64,000 nt of DNA from Epiperipatus broadwayi. Lineage: Eukaryota; Onychophora; Udeonychophora; Euonychophora; Peripatidae. Positions 37,910 to 51,694 of the stretch are shown piece by piece. Numbering within the stretch: position 1 is the stretch's first letter; every line of letters begins with the position of its first letter. The DNA is taken from contig JAQFVV010000184.1 of the NCBI GenBank assembly GCA_028023455.1, forward strand, positions 934,001-998,000, read 5' to 3'. The position numbers and the translations under genes were made by a program. Below the pieces are notes generated by a model. That model made no database searches and had not been told where the DNA came from. It was given only the letters and a program-made list of their open reading frames with translations.

Positions 37910-40900
37910 GTTTCAAAATTTCTTCTAAAGATGAAAAAACAATAAAACAGACATTCACTTACATTTTGGTAATCTTTTTGTTTATGAATCCAACAATGGA
38001 CTATGACTTTAGTGAATAGAACAGGGAGCCTGAAACAGCGAAAACTGGAATCCCAGGCTCCCTCTAGTGGGACATATTTTTTAAAGAAAAAAATTGTTAT
38101 ACTGTTTATATAGTAATATATAATACTTAAATTTATTTTAATTTTTTTTACATTTTTCAGACTTTAATAAATTTGTAGTAATTCTTTGCATTTGTTTAAA
38201 CTTAAAAAAAATGACTAATAAATGTTTGAATTGAGAGACTGACTGATCTTTAATTTCATAATACTGATTTTTTTTATTCACTAAGCAATAAATAAAGATT
38301 TTTAATGAAGTTATCCTATAAATTATTTTCAAAATTTCAACATCTGTCTAGGTTTTCTTTTTGCATTTCTATTATCTCTCCATATTTCTCTTTCATAAAA
38401 ACTTTTATTCTTTTTTCTCAGCTTAGTGATAAGCTTTCATTACATAACTTTATCTTTGAATTAAGTACTCTGTGTAGTGGTGGAGTGGCAGAGTTAAGAG
38501 TTAAAGAATCATGAATAACAGTTTGATCATTTGCTTCAAATATTCTATATCATAGAACTTCTCATGTGATAACCCATTTGATTTCTTCTACTATTAAACC
38601 AAGCTGTTTAATTTGGACAAATATTGAAACTTAACATCAGTGATAATAGCATGCTATTGGTTGACAACTTTTAAACACAATTTGTTTTAACAGTAAATAT
38701 AAACAATTTTTACAATTTTTTCATTTAAAACAATATGTGTCATGGAAAAATTTTAAGACATCTATTGTGAACGCAATGTTTATATAAAAATTAATGGCAT
38801 CATTATAATTGCATCTACCTGTCTTACCAATTTCTTCAGTTTCCATGTAAACTTTGTAAACCAATAATTATAAATTCTAACTAAATGATAAACTAAAAAG
38901 AAAATTATAAATTACTACTACTCAGTTTTTAATTAAACTGGTAATTGTTGCATTTTTCCTTATTGTTTCCTTCTAGAGGTATGTTGAAAAAGCTATTCCC
39001 TTGGTTTTTGTTTAATATCTGTTAATATTTTATTTATATGTGGGGGCTAAATATTTAAATATGATTAAATAAAGATTTAAAAATTAGACTTAAGAAATAT
39101 ATGAAAATCTTAAGTATTTCCATCTGGGGAATATGATTAAAAAAAATTGATCCAGTAAAATTTTTAATATTCAGCAAAATAAATGGTAAATTAGCATTCA
39201 TATTAATATTAAAATTTAGATTTTTTGTGTATATATAAACTAAAAAAAAATAGTTTTGCATTTAGTTTCCATAACTCCATTCACAAACTACAGGCATGGT
39301 ATCCATAGTTTTTGTGATAATCATATATGTTTAAATATGCAATGATTTAGTCATGATAACATACTGCCTTACTTCTCTCTTTGCATACTTACACAATACT
39401 GTATCTCCCTTCCTTACAAAGCACATAACCTGGAAATTTCTTGATCACATTTGGTCATTTTTTCAGCTATTCCATTATTTCTATTTTTTCTTCAATTTAT
39501 GAAGTATTTTTTGAAAGGTTTCCAGTAAAAATAGCAATTTCATTATTACAATATAGTTGGTGTAATTTAAGTAAGCTCTTTTATTATTTTTCAGACATTT
39601 TTTTATCATAATACACTTGATATAATCAAGGAACAATATTCAATCTTATTCTTGCCAGTAAACATTTTTCCATGTTCACTTTTTTATTATTCTCTGTTTT
39701 GCTTCCATTGTCTGATATTTATCATCTTATATACTTCTTTGGATTCACATTTACCATGAAATTTTTCTATGTCTCTAATCTGTTCTTAATCATTTCTGTC
39801 TAAAATTGTCAACTGTATTCTTTATCATCTTGCAGTTGATTTTATATTGTTGTTTTGAAATTTCTATATTGTTTCTTTTGCTTCTATTTTATTACTGTAT
39901 GCTGGTTTCAATGTTGCTTGCATAATCAAATCTTTACTAATCCTAAAGAATAGTTTCATTTAAAACCTTGTTAAACACATCAAGTTTGAATTTAATTTTT
40001 CTTTGTCTATATTTGTGACTTTTCTTTCCTCAGAATATATTGATTATATATTTTTATCTTTGAAAATTAATAAAATACAAGTGGATTCATATACTTCAAA
40101 AACAAATTTCTTTTTCCAGTGATTCCAAAATTAATTAAAGGACATATTTTTTAAATGCTCAGATTAAAGAATTAATTAATAAAAAATGAGATTGAAAAAA
40201 GTTAAAATTATATGTTGTGCATGATATTCCTTTTAATATTTTTTTAAACTTCAATGTAATATTTGCAATTACTTACTATGAACTGAAACTACACATGCCC
40301 TTATAAAGTTTGGTGCTAATGTTAAATGATGTTGGATATCTTTTTATTAGTATCATACTATAGTTTTTATTGTTTTTTAGATAATTAAAACTTTTTCCTC
40401 TGATCTTTTATTAGAAATGTGTTGTATATCATTATATTATATTTTACAGCAAATTATAAAAGTCTTTCACCATGTTCATTTCCTTCTTTAAACCCATTTA
40501 AGTATAGTATGTTTTTTTCATAATCCTTTATCAGATTTAATCTTATCACTCCAATTACTTGTATTGATAATAATGTCCTTGTGAAGTTAATTGTCAAATG
40601 CCAAGGATTAATTCTTGTAAAATTATTTTATCTTATAATTTGTAATATGCTTGTTCAGATTAGTACAGTGGAAGATTCCAAATGTTTTCAGAATCAATTC
40701 TCAATTTAATAATATAAATTTTAAAAAACTACCTAAATGAAACTGTTAAATGATCAATCTGTCTGTCATTAGAGTGCTCAAAAATCATTTCTGAGCATGT
40801 AATCATGTAGCTATTTATATTAGTTACTATCTAATATAGAAACATATACTTATAATTGATATGTCAGTACATTCAGTTCTCACACTAAAAGTAAATTGAT

Positions 40901-42530
40901 GTGTATGAGTAAAAAATGATATTCACTTATTAATGGTAGTTATTCATTAAATGAATTAATATCACATTAGTTATATATAAGATTCTTCCATATTACATTA
41001 AGTGCATACAGAATCCATTACTATTATGCACTTAAATATGCATACATATAAATCTTTATATCAACATTTTCAAATATATATATATATATATTTATTTATT
41101 TTAATTTGAAAATAGATATAATGATATTTTTTTTCTCACTGTATATATATAAGAAAAAAAATCAAAGTTATTTTCATGACTTAAGAATCCTTATCAAATT
41201 TATGAGTAAAAAAATACTGACCAATGACAGATCTTTAATAAACCATTACAAATCGAATTTGTGATTTCATAATTTGATAACAGTAACCTTGTAATAAAAC
41301 TGGATTATTGCATCTCAAAATAATAAAATTGCTATAGTCAGGAAAAGTTTTGAAAAATTTGTCACTGTCAAGAACCTGAATTACAGACAGCTTGTCATCT
41401 TATTAAGAAATATAAAAAAAGTGGAGCAAATACTTATTCCATCACTCAAATAACCAAAGGAAGAGGGGGCAACAAATGTCAGACAATATAAAGTCAAGGT
41501 TTTTTTTTTAAAAAAAAAAAGAGATTGATTTATTTGACAACTTCATAATGACAGAAGTCATCTATTAAATATATATATATATATTATTTGCTATAAAAAT
41601 AATTTTTAGCTGTCCAAATACCATAAATGATAGGCTGTGCTAAACCACACATGATCTTAATTTAGTAATTATAACTTATAAACAATATATACAAAAATTA
41701 TTAAAATATTAAGTTCCATATTATTATCTGTATATTCTTCTGCGAGGCTTAACTATTTATCTTTTTAGATATATTCCAAGAATGGTTTTGGTTATGCAAA
41801 TAAGTCTCTTGGCAATACAATACAAATATCAAATGTTCTGTCTTCAGGTGTAAACTTTGAATTCAAAAGGAACTATAAATATATCTATTTATATTACTCC
41901 AGATTTGTTATCTATTGTAAACTAGAGTAATTATGTAATGTTTTTTTTTTTAGTTTTTATATGTATATATGTTCTAAGTAGAAGATTTATTACCTCAGTT
42001 TTGATTAAAGAATTCAGTATCCAATGAAAACTTAAGAATAACCTGGATTAGAACTTTGCTGTCTTAGAAAGTCACTGAAAGTTTCACTTCAATTACCAAT
42101 TGGCAAAAATGGAGAAAGGTTTTCTTTAATCAACTGAAAAAAAAATTTAATTCTATTGCTCTGGCTAAAGCTCCATATAACTTGATCTCAAAAGCAACTA
42201 TAAACAGATAAATATTTATGTCTATGGATATATGTATGTGACAAAGGAAAAAAGAAATTATTAAATATCTAATCTCACACATATTGCATTATTATAGTTT
42301 TCTAGAAATCATCTTCATATTAGAAATAAATCCATTCAACTTTAATAAATCACACTGAAAATGGCTGAAGAAATTTTATATTCAGGTGAAAAATAGATAT
42401 TTTTTACAATATGTCATCTGCTCTACATACTTGTATTTGTGTCCAAAGCCTTAGATGAATATATTATTATTAATTTAATTGGATATGCAAATCAAACAAT
42501 TTTAAAAAATTTCAAATTATAGCATCCTTT
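37910..42530. other. Long AT-rich stretch without recognised genes
   Basis: A small GGGAGCCTG / CAGGCTCCC hairpin lies at about 38025-38064. TA-rich runs occur near 41075-41092 and 41567-41585, and a T9/A11 pair near 41501-41520. No coding similarity was recognised. Confidence 0.5.
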
Positions 42531-42572
42531 AATATCTAATATCAATCGGTCTCATTGCTTTTGTTATCATCA

Positions 42573-43046
42573 TCAACCATTATTAATCCACTGAAGAATG
42601 AAGGTCTCTCCAAGTTCAATCCATCTTCTCCAATCTTTAGCTTGTCTTCTCCACATCACCCCTGCACACTTTCTTATTTCATCCATCCATCTCACATGTG
42701 GATTCTTTCTGGGCCTTTTACAATTTCTTGGAATCCAGTTTAAGATTTCAATTATCCATCTATTATCATTTCTTCTAGCAATATGTCCAGCCCAACTCCA
42801 CTTCAGTCTTTTAATTTTTTCAATGATATCAATAACACCTGTTTGTTCTCTTACCCATATATTGCATTTTTGATCTCTTCTTGTTACTCCTGACATGTAT
42901 CTCTCCATACTTTGAGTGGTCTGAAGCCTCTGGATTGCTCTTCTATTAAGTGTCCAAGTCTCAGATTCATAAGTAAGAACTGGTAAAACACATTTATTAA
43001 AAACCTTTCTTTTCAAATACATAGGCATATTTCTTTTTAGTATCAA
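42573..43046 (-). pseudogene. LINE ORF C-terminal domain (157 aa open)
   Basis: This is the longest coding-like frame in the LINE. It contains CVLPVLTYESETWTL (thumb/post-RT segment), then RLQTTQSMERYMSGVTRRD, then RLKWSWAGHIARRNDNRW. It ends with CAGVMWRRQAKDWRRW and GETFILQWI. This is the characteristic tail of RTE-type endonuclease/reverse-transcriptase proteins. Its N-terminal Met is an internal residue of the original protein. A frameshift separates it from the RT core just upstream (43050-43340). Confidence 0.85.
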
Positions 43047-43342
43047 GTTATTTCTACTAAAAGCACTCCAACCAAGTTTAATTCTATGTAATTTTATCCA
43101 TTATGTTTCCATCTGTATTAATAATCTGACCAAAGTATTTGTAACTGTTAATTTCTTCTAACTTATCATAATCAATCTTTATTTAAATATTTTGAGAAAA
43201 TCCATTAAACATTACTTTAGTTTTTTTAACATTTATCTTTAGTCCTACTTTCATCTAACTCCTGCAAGATTTCCTTTAGCTCTAAAGCATTATTTGCAAA
43301 AACAACTACATCATCTGAAAAATCTAAATGACTTAAATAATC

Positions 43343-43624
43343 TCAATTTACTTTCACTCCTTTAGCTTCCCATTTTAATTCACAAAATACTTCTTGCAGC
43401 ACTCCTGTAAAAATTTTTGGAGATATGGAGTCACCCTGTCTTATACCCTTTTCAATGTTGACTTTCCCAATATCATTATGTAATCTAATTGTTGCTGTTG
43501 CATTTTTATAAATATTCTTTAAAATATGACAATATCCTGGATCTATACCTTGATGATCCAATGCTTTAATCACCGAAAAAATGTTTATAGAATCAAATCC
43601 TTTTTCATAATCTACAAAAAGCAT
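43343..43624 (-). pseudogene. LINE RT palm segment
   Basis: A 93-residue open stretch holding the first catalytic Asp block (FVDYEKGFDSI), a short LDHQGID segment, and the GIRQGDSISPKIFT block of RT motif 4. It ends in CELKWEAKGVKVN just before the FSDD box, from which it is separated by a stop. Confidence 0.85.
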
Positions 43625-44049
43625 AATGGCAACCCATATTCATTTGTCCTTTCTATAACTTCTCTCAATACCTGGATATGATCTACTGTACTAAAACCAC
43701 TTTTAAATCCAGCTTGTTCTCTTGGTTTGTGAAAATTCAATGTTATCTGTAGATGAGTTGTAATTATCTTGGCAAAAATTTTGTATAAAACTGTTAAAAG
43801 GCTGATAGGTCTGTAATTTCTAATATCTACTTTATTACCTTTTTTAAATATTAATATTAATACTCCATTCTTCCAATCAACTAGTACATCTTTATCATTT
43901 AGACATTTGGTATATAGCTTTGCTAAAAAAAAATTTATTTCTTCATCTGCTTCTTTTAATATATCAATTATAATTCCAACATTACCTGGAGCCTTTCCTT
44001 TCTACATACATTTAATTGCATGTCTCACTTTTTCATTTAACATTCTGGG

Positions 44050-45545
44050 CAATTCAGAAGATGATTACAATATTGATGAATATAGGATAATTTGTTTTGT
44101 TTTTTTGTCAGAGAATTATATAGGGTATTAAAAACATTGTTAATTTATAATATAAAAATGCAATTGAATTGTAACCATTTTCTAATAATGTCATAAAAAT
44201 GAAAAAAAGAAAGAAGCACTAATTAAAAGATTATTGGAAAATGTTATGGCCTTCTTATTAAAACACATATTAGAGAAATGGAAATAATTGTAGTTTTTGC
44301 TAATCTCGTGTAAAATTTTACTGCATATATTTTAAATTAAATAAATTTTGTTTGGATCACATATTTAATTTCTTACTTGCAAATGGAGTGTGAAAAAAAT
44401 TTCACAATATTAAAATTTCATAGCTATTTTAAAAAATATTTTATCATATGAGAAATATATTTAATTTGAAAGTTTAAAAGTTGCCCAAAATCAGTAATAG
44501 AATTATAGTTTTTGCTGAAGTGAGGTAAAATTTGATTTCATAAATATATTTCAAATTAATTAAATTTTGTTTGTACTATGTATTTAAAATGAAATTCTAA
44601 AAGTTAATCAAATTCAGTTGTATAACTGATAGTAAAAAGTTCTTTTTTGCATGTGATATTGCTGTTGATAACTCATGTATTATTATTTGCAATATAAAAA
44701 TGTATTAAAACCATAATCATTTTTATATAAATATTACATAAATATATAAGTAATGGACACAATCACACACTTCATCAATCTTAATGGAATCTTATATGTT
44801 TTTCTTGATTTTTTATACTACCTAATTATTTTAAAAACTTTGACAATTTGTAATATAAAAGTGCATTACAATAGTCATTTTTACATGATCATGCCACAAG
44901 TACTGCAAGAGAAAACCAAATGATGAAAATTATCATTTACAATCAATTATACTACTGAATTTTATGAACATTTAGGATTTCAGATTAAATATATTTCTCA
45001 CACTTATAAATTAAATTTAAAATGCCTCTGAAATTTTAACATCCTGGTATTTTATGCTCCATTTACATGTAAAAAGATAAATATGTAATAGAAATGAAAT
45101 TTAATTAATTTATCTATTTTATAAAAAATGTTAAAATTTAAATTATTCACATTAAAACTATTTTATTTGGCATACAACATGGTTCACAAAAATGTGTTAT
45201 GATAGTTATTTTTAACTGATGTTGATAATTCATGTATTACTATCTCATGTAAAATATTACTTATATATAATTTAATTGTCAACTATATTGTATTCTTTTA
45301 TTCTACTAATGTGAACAAAGCAATAGGAATGTTTCATCATCTACAAGTTTAATTTTCTAGCAATTTTTCACTGAAAAAAAATTGTGTATATTAAAAGTAA
45401 GTTTGTGATTATGAGCGAACTTTACCTTGAAAAAATCTTGAATATTTGTTTTCCCAAATATTTTTAACAGGTTTATTTAAAATATTGTAATATTATTTTA
45501 AATTATTAAAAAGCATAATAATAATAATGTTTGATAAGTGTTCAA
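44050..45545. other. AT-rich DNA without recognised genes
   Basis: Nothing recognised. Confidence 0.5.
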
Positions 45546-45562
45546 TTTACTTATAAAAGTAA

Positions 45563-45763
45563 TTATAAATTTATTTAAACACACATTGATCACGTAAGTA
45601 ATATTTACTGAGGCTGTAAAACCTCAAGAGTGTGTGCATGAAAATGCAAAGATAGAGACCTCTACAGGTCTTAATCACAAGCTTGTGATTAAGACTTGTA
45701 GAGATCCCTACCTTTGCATTTTCACACACCCACTCTTGAGGTTTTACAGCCTTAGTAAATATT
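45563..45763. mobile_element. Foldback element with 14-bp target duplication
   Basis: Near-perfect arms (about 45600-45683 and 45685-45763) meet almost without a loop. They are flanked by the 14-bp direct repeat ACTTATAAAAGTAA (45549-45562 and 45764-45777). A one-sided tail of about 33-37 bases lies at 45563-45599. At the inner arm end a hairpin GACCT / AGGTC occupies the place where other families have stem II, but no GAAAC follows. Confidence 0.85.
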
Positions 45764-46029
45764 ACTTATAAAAGTAAGTAATTCAGAAAACTGTGACTAA
45801 GGAATTGATTACCTGTACATCCTAAACTTGAAGGAATTATGTACAAAAGTGAGCATCAGCAATAGGTGTTATAGTATAACTCAAATATTTCAATTAAAGG
45901 ATTTCAAAAGATTTGCAGTCAACAATCGGGATAAATATTATAACTCTTCGTGAATATTTTTATTTTAAGCTTATTTAAGTCAAAACAAAATGCTATATTA
46001 AAGGTGTGCATAAGTTACTGGTGATCCTT

Positions 46030-46150
46030 TAACCTTTATGTATATTGGAGATATTCATATTTTTCACATGTGTGTGGTCATGTGTATCATTTGTATGAGA
46101 TAAAGTGAGTGGCTGAAGGGAGTTTGAAAGTCTGTGTTCAAATTCCCTAT
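46030..46150 (+). repeat. Solo arm of the 54.5-kb foldback family
   Basis: The run from TGTATATTGG through GTGTATCA, GAGATAAAGTGAG and GAAAGTCTGTGTTCA to CCCTATATTA matches the right arm at 54826-54915 and the copy ending at 60352. Only the right half is present. Confidence 0.65.
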
Positions 46151-46154
46151 ATTA

Positions 46155-48780
46155 TATCTACGATATATATAAATTCGAAAGTTTGTTTACTTGTTTGCTA
46201 CTTAATAACTCAACAAATATTGTATCAATCTTAATAAATTTTGCATGATTTTGTTTCTTTCTTTTTTTTTCCTTCATGGCACTTGTTTTTAAAAAATTTG
46301 GTAATTTTCTATTATTGTGAGTAAAGGTGGTATGATTTTCTGGTAAATTAAATCTTAGTTTGTTTTAGTGTTATGTATGCTTGGTATTTATATATTGATA
46401 AGAATTGGATCACAATGCATGATATAATAAATAAAACTTAAATAGTACAAAAATAGGTCAGAAATTAAATTAGAAAAATAATTTAAAATAAAGGTTTTGA
46501 TGTTATGACATCACAAATCACTAAGATTTAAATTAAATGCAATTGAAATAAATAAATATTAATTTAGAACATAGTATGTGTTATAGATATATGTGTATGT
46601 ATTATAAATAAATATATGGCTATGTTTTCCACTGCTAATTTACTTCATTAGTTAGAATATTTTGATTTTATAAAACAAATCAAAACAATAGGGAGTGCAA
46701 GCAACATTTTGGAATTATTCATGGCTAGAAAACAAAATATAGTTAATATTTATGTAGACCTTACAAGCTATATAAATTTTGTAATATGTTTTTTCGAAAA
46801 CCAGAGAACAAAAATTCCATCTTCTATTACAGTGGTGGAAGGAGAGAGCAGAGCAATCTCCATGGTTGCACAAAGCTTTATTTAGTTTGGTCGGTAGGGT
46901 GTTTAATTGACTGTAAAAACAATAATTTATATCCTGAATTAATTGGATATTCATTTTTTGTTAAATCTGCAAAAATAAGTATTCTAAAGTTATAGACTTT
47001 TAATTGATAGAAAATTAAAAGTATTAAAAACTATATGTGTTTCTAAAGACTTTATTGATCTATAGGTTTACACAAAGAAAAAAGAAAAAAAAAGAAAAAA
47101 ACGAAAGAAATAACAAACTATTATAGAAAATAATCTACTGACCTTGAAATCAATATGCTAATTAAGAGCTTTAGTAAACAAGATATTTGAGGAAATGCTC
47201 TGTAGAGATGGATAGATTAATTTTGAGTTTTGGAAAGCAAGTTTTTTGGACAAGTTAGATGGTAATATAAAAAAAAACTATAAAAAACAGTTCAAATAAA
47301 GTATTCATAAAAAATTTAGTTCTCACTTTATTCAGTTAAATCGGAGTTTATGCAGTATCATCTATTATTCATTCTGATATATGTTGCAAAATTAGCCAGG
47401 TAATTTTAATAGTAAATTATTTCTACATTAACAAGAAAAAACCTGAACATTCTGTTTGAAGAAGTTAAAAAAAAGTTACCATTGTGAACAAGTACTTTTT
47501 GCTATATTCCCCAATAACAAGAATGAAAATTCACATTTGTGTTTACAGCTTTTCCAGAATGCTCTGCTGAGTAACACTATATATTCATCTGCTCATTGCT
47601 TTTTCAGTCATGTGGTATTAAAAAAAAATAGATTACCTGCCAAAACCTAGATCAACATTTCATGTAGTAGCTTGTTGACTGCTAAAAGATTTGATAGCCA
47701 TGCTCAGAAATGAATTGCTTAGATGCCCTGGTATCTACTTACCATAATCAAGATTAATAAATGAGTGAATTTGACTTGCTATGATACTTATGGATAAATC
47801 ATAAATGGATCTAGAGATAATTAAGCTAGGAAAGGGAACTATATTTTTAATTAATAGTAAACTTTCTGATTCAAGAAAAGAAATTAACCTATAAAAGCGC
47901 ATGAAAACATTTTCAAGATTCAACATGTATAAAGAACAAAAGTATTGCTTGTGCACAGAATTAAGTAAACAATATCAGTAAGAAATTTCATTATTCAAAA
48001 TTTACAAGGCATAGATTTAAAATGTATATAATTTGTAAATTTATAAGAGATTAATCATTCATTTATAAATATGATGTAGTATTTTTTTTACACTGAGCTC
48101 TTGAGAGATAATTTGGCACTTTTTGAAAAAAGAACATTAAGACAATAATTTTAAAATCTATAATATTTTAATATATTTTTTATATGTTAACATTAATATT
48201 AAACAAATGGATTTACTACTCAGGGCCTTATGTGATTTAGTGCAGTGATCAGACTCAGAAACATAAGATTTTCAGATTGATTCCAGTTCTGGCATTGCCA
48301 GTGCTAGAACTAAAATTTAAGTAATAATATATAAGCTAAAATCTGTAAACAAAAAATAATAATTCCTTGAATATTGATAAACAATGATGTAAATAAGATA
48401 AGATAAATTTTTGTTTAACAAAAAGATCAATATATATCTGACAAATATATTCGTTAAAATCATATAATAATTTTACAAATTTTACTATGATATAATTCTC
48501 TATCTATATATGACCCTCCCCCAAGATTTACTTAATCAAGAATAGTCAAGGGTATACATTCATTATTCTTAGTCATTATGCCTTATGAAAACTATAACAC
48601 AGAAGCAATAAATAGGAAGATCTAATGATAATGTTGAAAAATTAGAATAATAAATGCAGGATTGACCTTCATTTATGAATGTATGCCAAATACAAAAACC
48701 AGCATTAAGTAGAAATAAAAAGGTATCTTTAATTGTTTATACTTTTTATCAATTATTTAGGATTAAATGATGCATGGAAT
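46155..48780. other. AT-rich DNA without recognised genes
   Basis: Nothing recognised. Open frames of 60-80 codons here show no family resemblance. Confidence 0.5.
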
Positions 48781-49047
48781 AATTCTAAACATTGCAGAGT
48801 ACTTGATGTTTTCCTGAAGGTTTGCGATGATGGTGTTCTAGTTGTATTTTTGTATTGGACTATTTCCATCATCTAATATGAGTATTGAATGTCAATATAA
48901 AAATACAATTGCAGAGAACTTGGTTTGATCATCAATAGTAGCTTTAAAGGTATTACAAAAATCATGCTTTTGTTATGATCAAATATTTGTAATTATTATT
49001 TCGAATGGTTTAGTAATATTTATAATGATGTAAAGGATAAAAAAAAT

Positions 49048-49503
49048 GTGATTTTTTTTTTTTTGCCATTTAAATTGTCTTCTTATAAAATTATATGTAA
49101 AAATAGTAATTTGTTTGGAAATAAAAAAATTGCTTGGAAAAAGGATATTACTTTGAATAATTTATTAAATAATACAAAGAAAAGTTTTGATAGAAAGACT
49201 ATTATTCTTGGAGTAGTGTATATTATTCCTTATTTTTGTAAGAAAGTATATATAGGTCAGAGTAGTTTGAGCTTAAATGAAAGACTAAAAGTACATAAAA
49301 GTAGGATGAGAAATACATATCTTAGTTCTGCTTTGTATATCCATGAAAAATATATGGTCCATACTATTAATTATGATGAAGCTAAGGTTGTCTTTTTTGA
49401 AAGAAATGAAATAAAAAGAAGAATTAAAGAATATTTATTATTAAAAATTTATGATTCTGAAGCAATTAGCTTATCTAAAAGTTATTTTAGTATTAATGGG
49501 TAG
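49048..49503 (+). pseudogene. PLE GIY-YIG endonuclease domain (151 aa open)
   Basis: The C-terminal endonuclease of a Penelope-like retroelement nicks target DNA for reverse transcription. After an N-terminal linker (residues 1-50), GVVYIIPYFCKKVYIGQ (about 55-71) contains both halves of the GIY-YIG signature. It is followed by SLSLNERLKVHKSRMRN with the conserved Arg and His. Next comes SALYIHEKYMVHTINYDEAKVV, matching the LAxHxxxxxHxIDWxxA block of PLEs. FFERNEIKRRIKEYLLLKIYDSEA carries the catalytic-type Glu. One Cys of the usual PCxxC pair is Tyr. This domain stretch is open, but the starting Met is probably internal and the upstream RT is missing, so it is a truncated gene. Confidence 0.85.
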
Positions 49504-49565
49504 GGGAAGTAAGTGGAATTGTAAATAATGTTTAGGTTAAATATGTTATTTTGTAGTTCTTTACA

Positions 49566-49595
49566 CTTGAAAAGTCTGCTTGTAGCAGTGAAACC
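49566..49595 (+). ncRNA. Hammerhead-like motif downstream of the PLE ORF
   Basis: CTTGAAA, then stem CTGC / GCAG around TTGTA, then GAAACC, lying 62 bases past the ORF stop. PLE terminal repeats are known to carry hammerhead ribozymes. This copy has a mutated CUGAAGA core and a shortened stem, so it is probably inactive. Confidence 0.4.
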
Positions 49596-49699
49596 ATTGG
49601 TAGTGTTTTACAGTTTGTTTTCTTAGCTAGTTTGGTTGAGTTGTGAATTTGTGGTAATTTTGATTATATATATATATATAAAGAAATTATGTATAATGT

Positions 49700-51690
49700 T
49701 AAAATAATAAATTTATTAGCACCAACACTTACAAACTACAACATCATGCTCAAATAACCAGCTAACCAACTCTTGGACTATAAGTTGATCTCCAAAATCA
49801 ACACTATTAACTTCCTATGAGATTTTTCTGAAGTCTCAATATAAAAAGCTTTTTTCTATATATATATAAATATCAACTATAAAATTGATTAGATTTTAAA
49901 GTGTAAAGTAATCATGATACAATCTATAAATACTAAATATTTTAACTTTATAATAAATTAGCCTAAGACACGGTTGCAAACAACTAAAAATACATAATCA
50001 AATGTTTATTGTTAGAACTTCACAAAATAATTTGAGCACTAGAAGTGATAATTCAAAAGCCATAATCCATGGAATTTTGAGTTCCAGATTCTGCTACCCC
50101 ACTATACACTAAACTACACATGACACAACTATTAATAAAATGTTTTAATTAGAAAATAATATTAATTAACAATCCATTGTATTAAATGTGCATAATATCA
50201 ATTTTTAATTTTAATATAATAAATAATGAACTACTTCTAATCAAAATTAAATAAACCAGCCAATAAATTTTCTACTAATCAATTGTATTGTGAGAGCTAA
50301 TTGGCTGATAATTTTAGTATGATACCATAATTTTGTTAGTGTTGCTATCAGAAAATGATGGTTTGTTTAAATTTGAGTAGAAGTAGCTAATATATAAATG
50401 TATATTGCATAGAAAGTTTTATGCAGTTATAATAGAGCTCCAAAACTTCCCAAACTGATTTCTAGTTCAATTTCTCAATTTAGTATGCACATGTCATATG
50501 ATTCCTAACAACTAATCATATAATTATACAAAATAATTATTAAGGTCTAAAAACAAAATCAATTTTATCTGTAATCTATTCTAACAAAATTATTATTCGA
50601 AATAAGATAGTACTCCTTTTAGATAAATCTGATCTTAGTATTTATACAATGAAAGAAGTTTGATTATCTTCTTGTTGCTCTTTTTATATATATATATGCT
50701 ATTAAAAATCAGATTAAAATGTAGTCATCTGCCTTTTCTTAAAAATACATGTTCAAATAAAAATTAAACACGTGTATCTTCTACATATTATACGTCAAAT
50801 GTATGGATATTACCCATTATCAGTATCAAAATTCCCTTCATTTTTTATTAAAGCTATGTGGAAAATTATATAATGCACTTTAATAGTAAAAGAAAATGAT
50901 CATCTGCAACCACCTGCACATTTTACACTTTAAATGTAGCGATAACTGTACAAGTAATCAAAAGAATATAAATTAAGCGTAAAAGTAATAAACAATTGGT
51001 GATAAAAAGACAAAAAAAACTCTCTATGAAATGAAACTTTGAAAAAAAATATTTTTTATTAAATCACTGAGCATAATTTACAAAACAAATTTTATTTTCA
51101 AAATAATTTTTGTACAGAAATAAAGTTAGGCACCATCAGTAAAGAAAGTAACTTTATTAGAACGAGTAATTTGAATTAGTAAAAAAACAATGGTAAATCA
51201 TCTGAAGGCATTTGAGATATAGATATGGAGGAAAATGAAAAACATTTGTTGGTTCAGTAAAAAATATAATGAATGAAAAAGGACAAACTATTAAAGAAAT
51301 AAAGTAGAGAAAAATAAATTTGATTGATTTTGTTCTTAATTAAAGTTAAAGAAATGCTTAGAGTCATGTTAGAGGAAAATTAAAATTTGATATTTACAAA
51401 AAATAAATATTTATAACATATAAATATTTAAATAATAATAAAATTTTAAAACATGTATATAATATTTAATGACACACAGAGATATAAAGGTAATAAATAA
51501 TTGGTTAATCGCTTGAAACAATATGTATAATATAAAATCAAATCTATAATGTATACACATAAATTGCCATGTAACTTAAAATATATATACGCTATCAACC
51601 AGGACTATAGATATTCATTTTATAATAAGAGATTATATGTGAAGTCTATCAAAAGAAATATATAGAGATGATAACATTTTTTTTTAAGTG
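49700..51690. other. AT-rich DNA without recognised genes
   Basis: Nothing recognised beyond short TA runs (near 49855 and 50685). Confidence 0.5.
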
Positions 51691-51694
51691 TCAT

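Larger units (their letters stand above)
42540..44040 (-). mobile_element. RTE-like LINE, RT to 3' end
   Basis: Minus-strand pieces in order, from 44040 down, are as follows. APGNVGIIIDILKEADEEI matches the KAPGxDGI fingers block, and then come NYRPISLL- and REQAGFKSGFS-type pieces. The open stretch 43343-43624 holds LFVDYEKGFDSIN and GIRQGDSISPKIF. A SHLDFSDDVVVFAN piece near 43275-43340 is the catalytic YxDD-type box, here FSDD. The C-terminal open frame 42573-43046 follows. The 3' end lies near 42540 with a TGATGATAACAAAAGC-type tail. It is better preserved than the related copy at 18-20 kb, but still broken and lacking the endonuclease half. Confidence 0.85.
48800..49690 (+). mobile_element. 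Penelope-like element remnant
   Basis: A 3' PLE fragment: the GIY-YIG endonuclease ORF (49048-49503), followed by about 60 bases and a hammerhead-like motif (49566-49595). The RT half was not recognised upstream. A block near 48843-48895 (TTGGACTATTTCCATC and GAATGT) recurs at 63530-63575, so it is a dispersed sequence possibly tied to PLE ends. A short TA run follows at 49667-49680. Confidence 0.75.
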
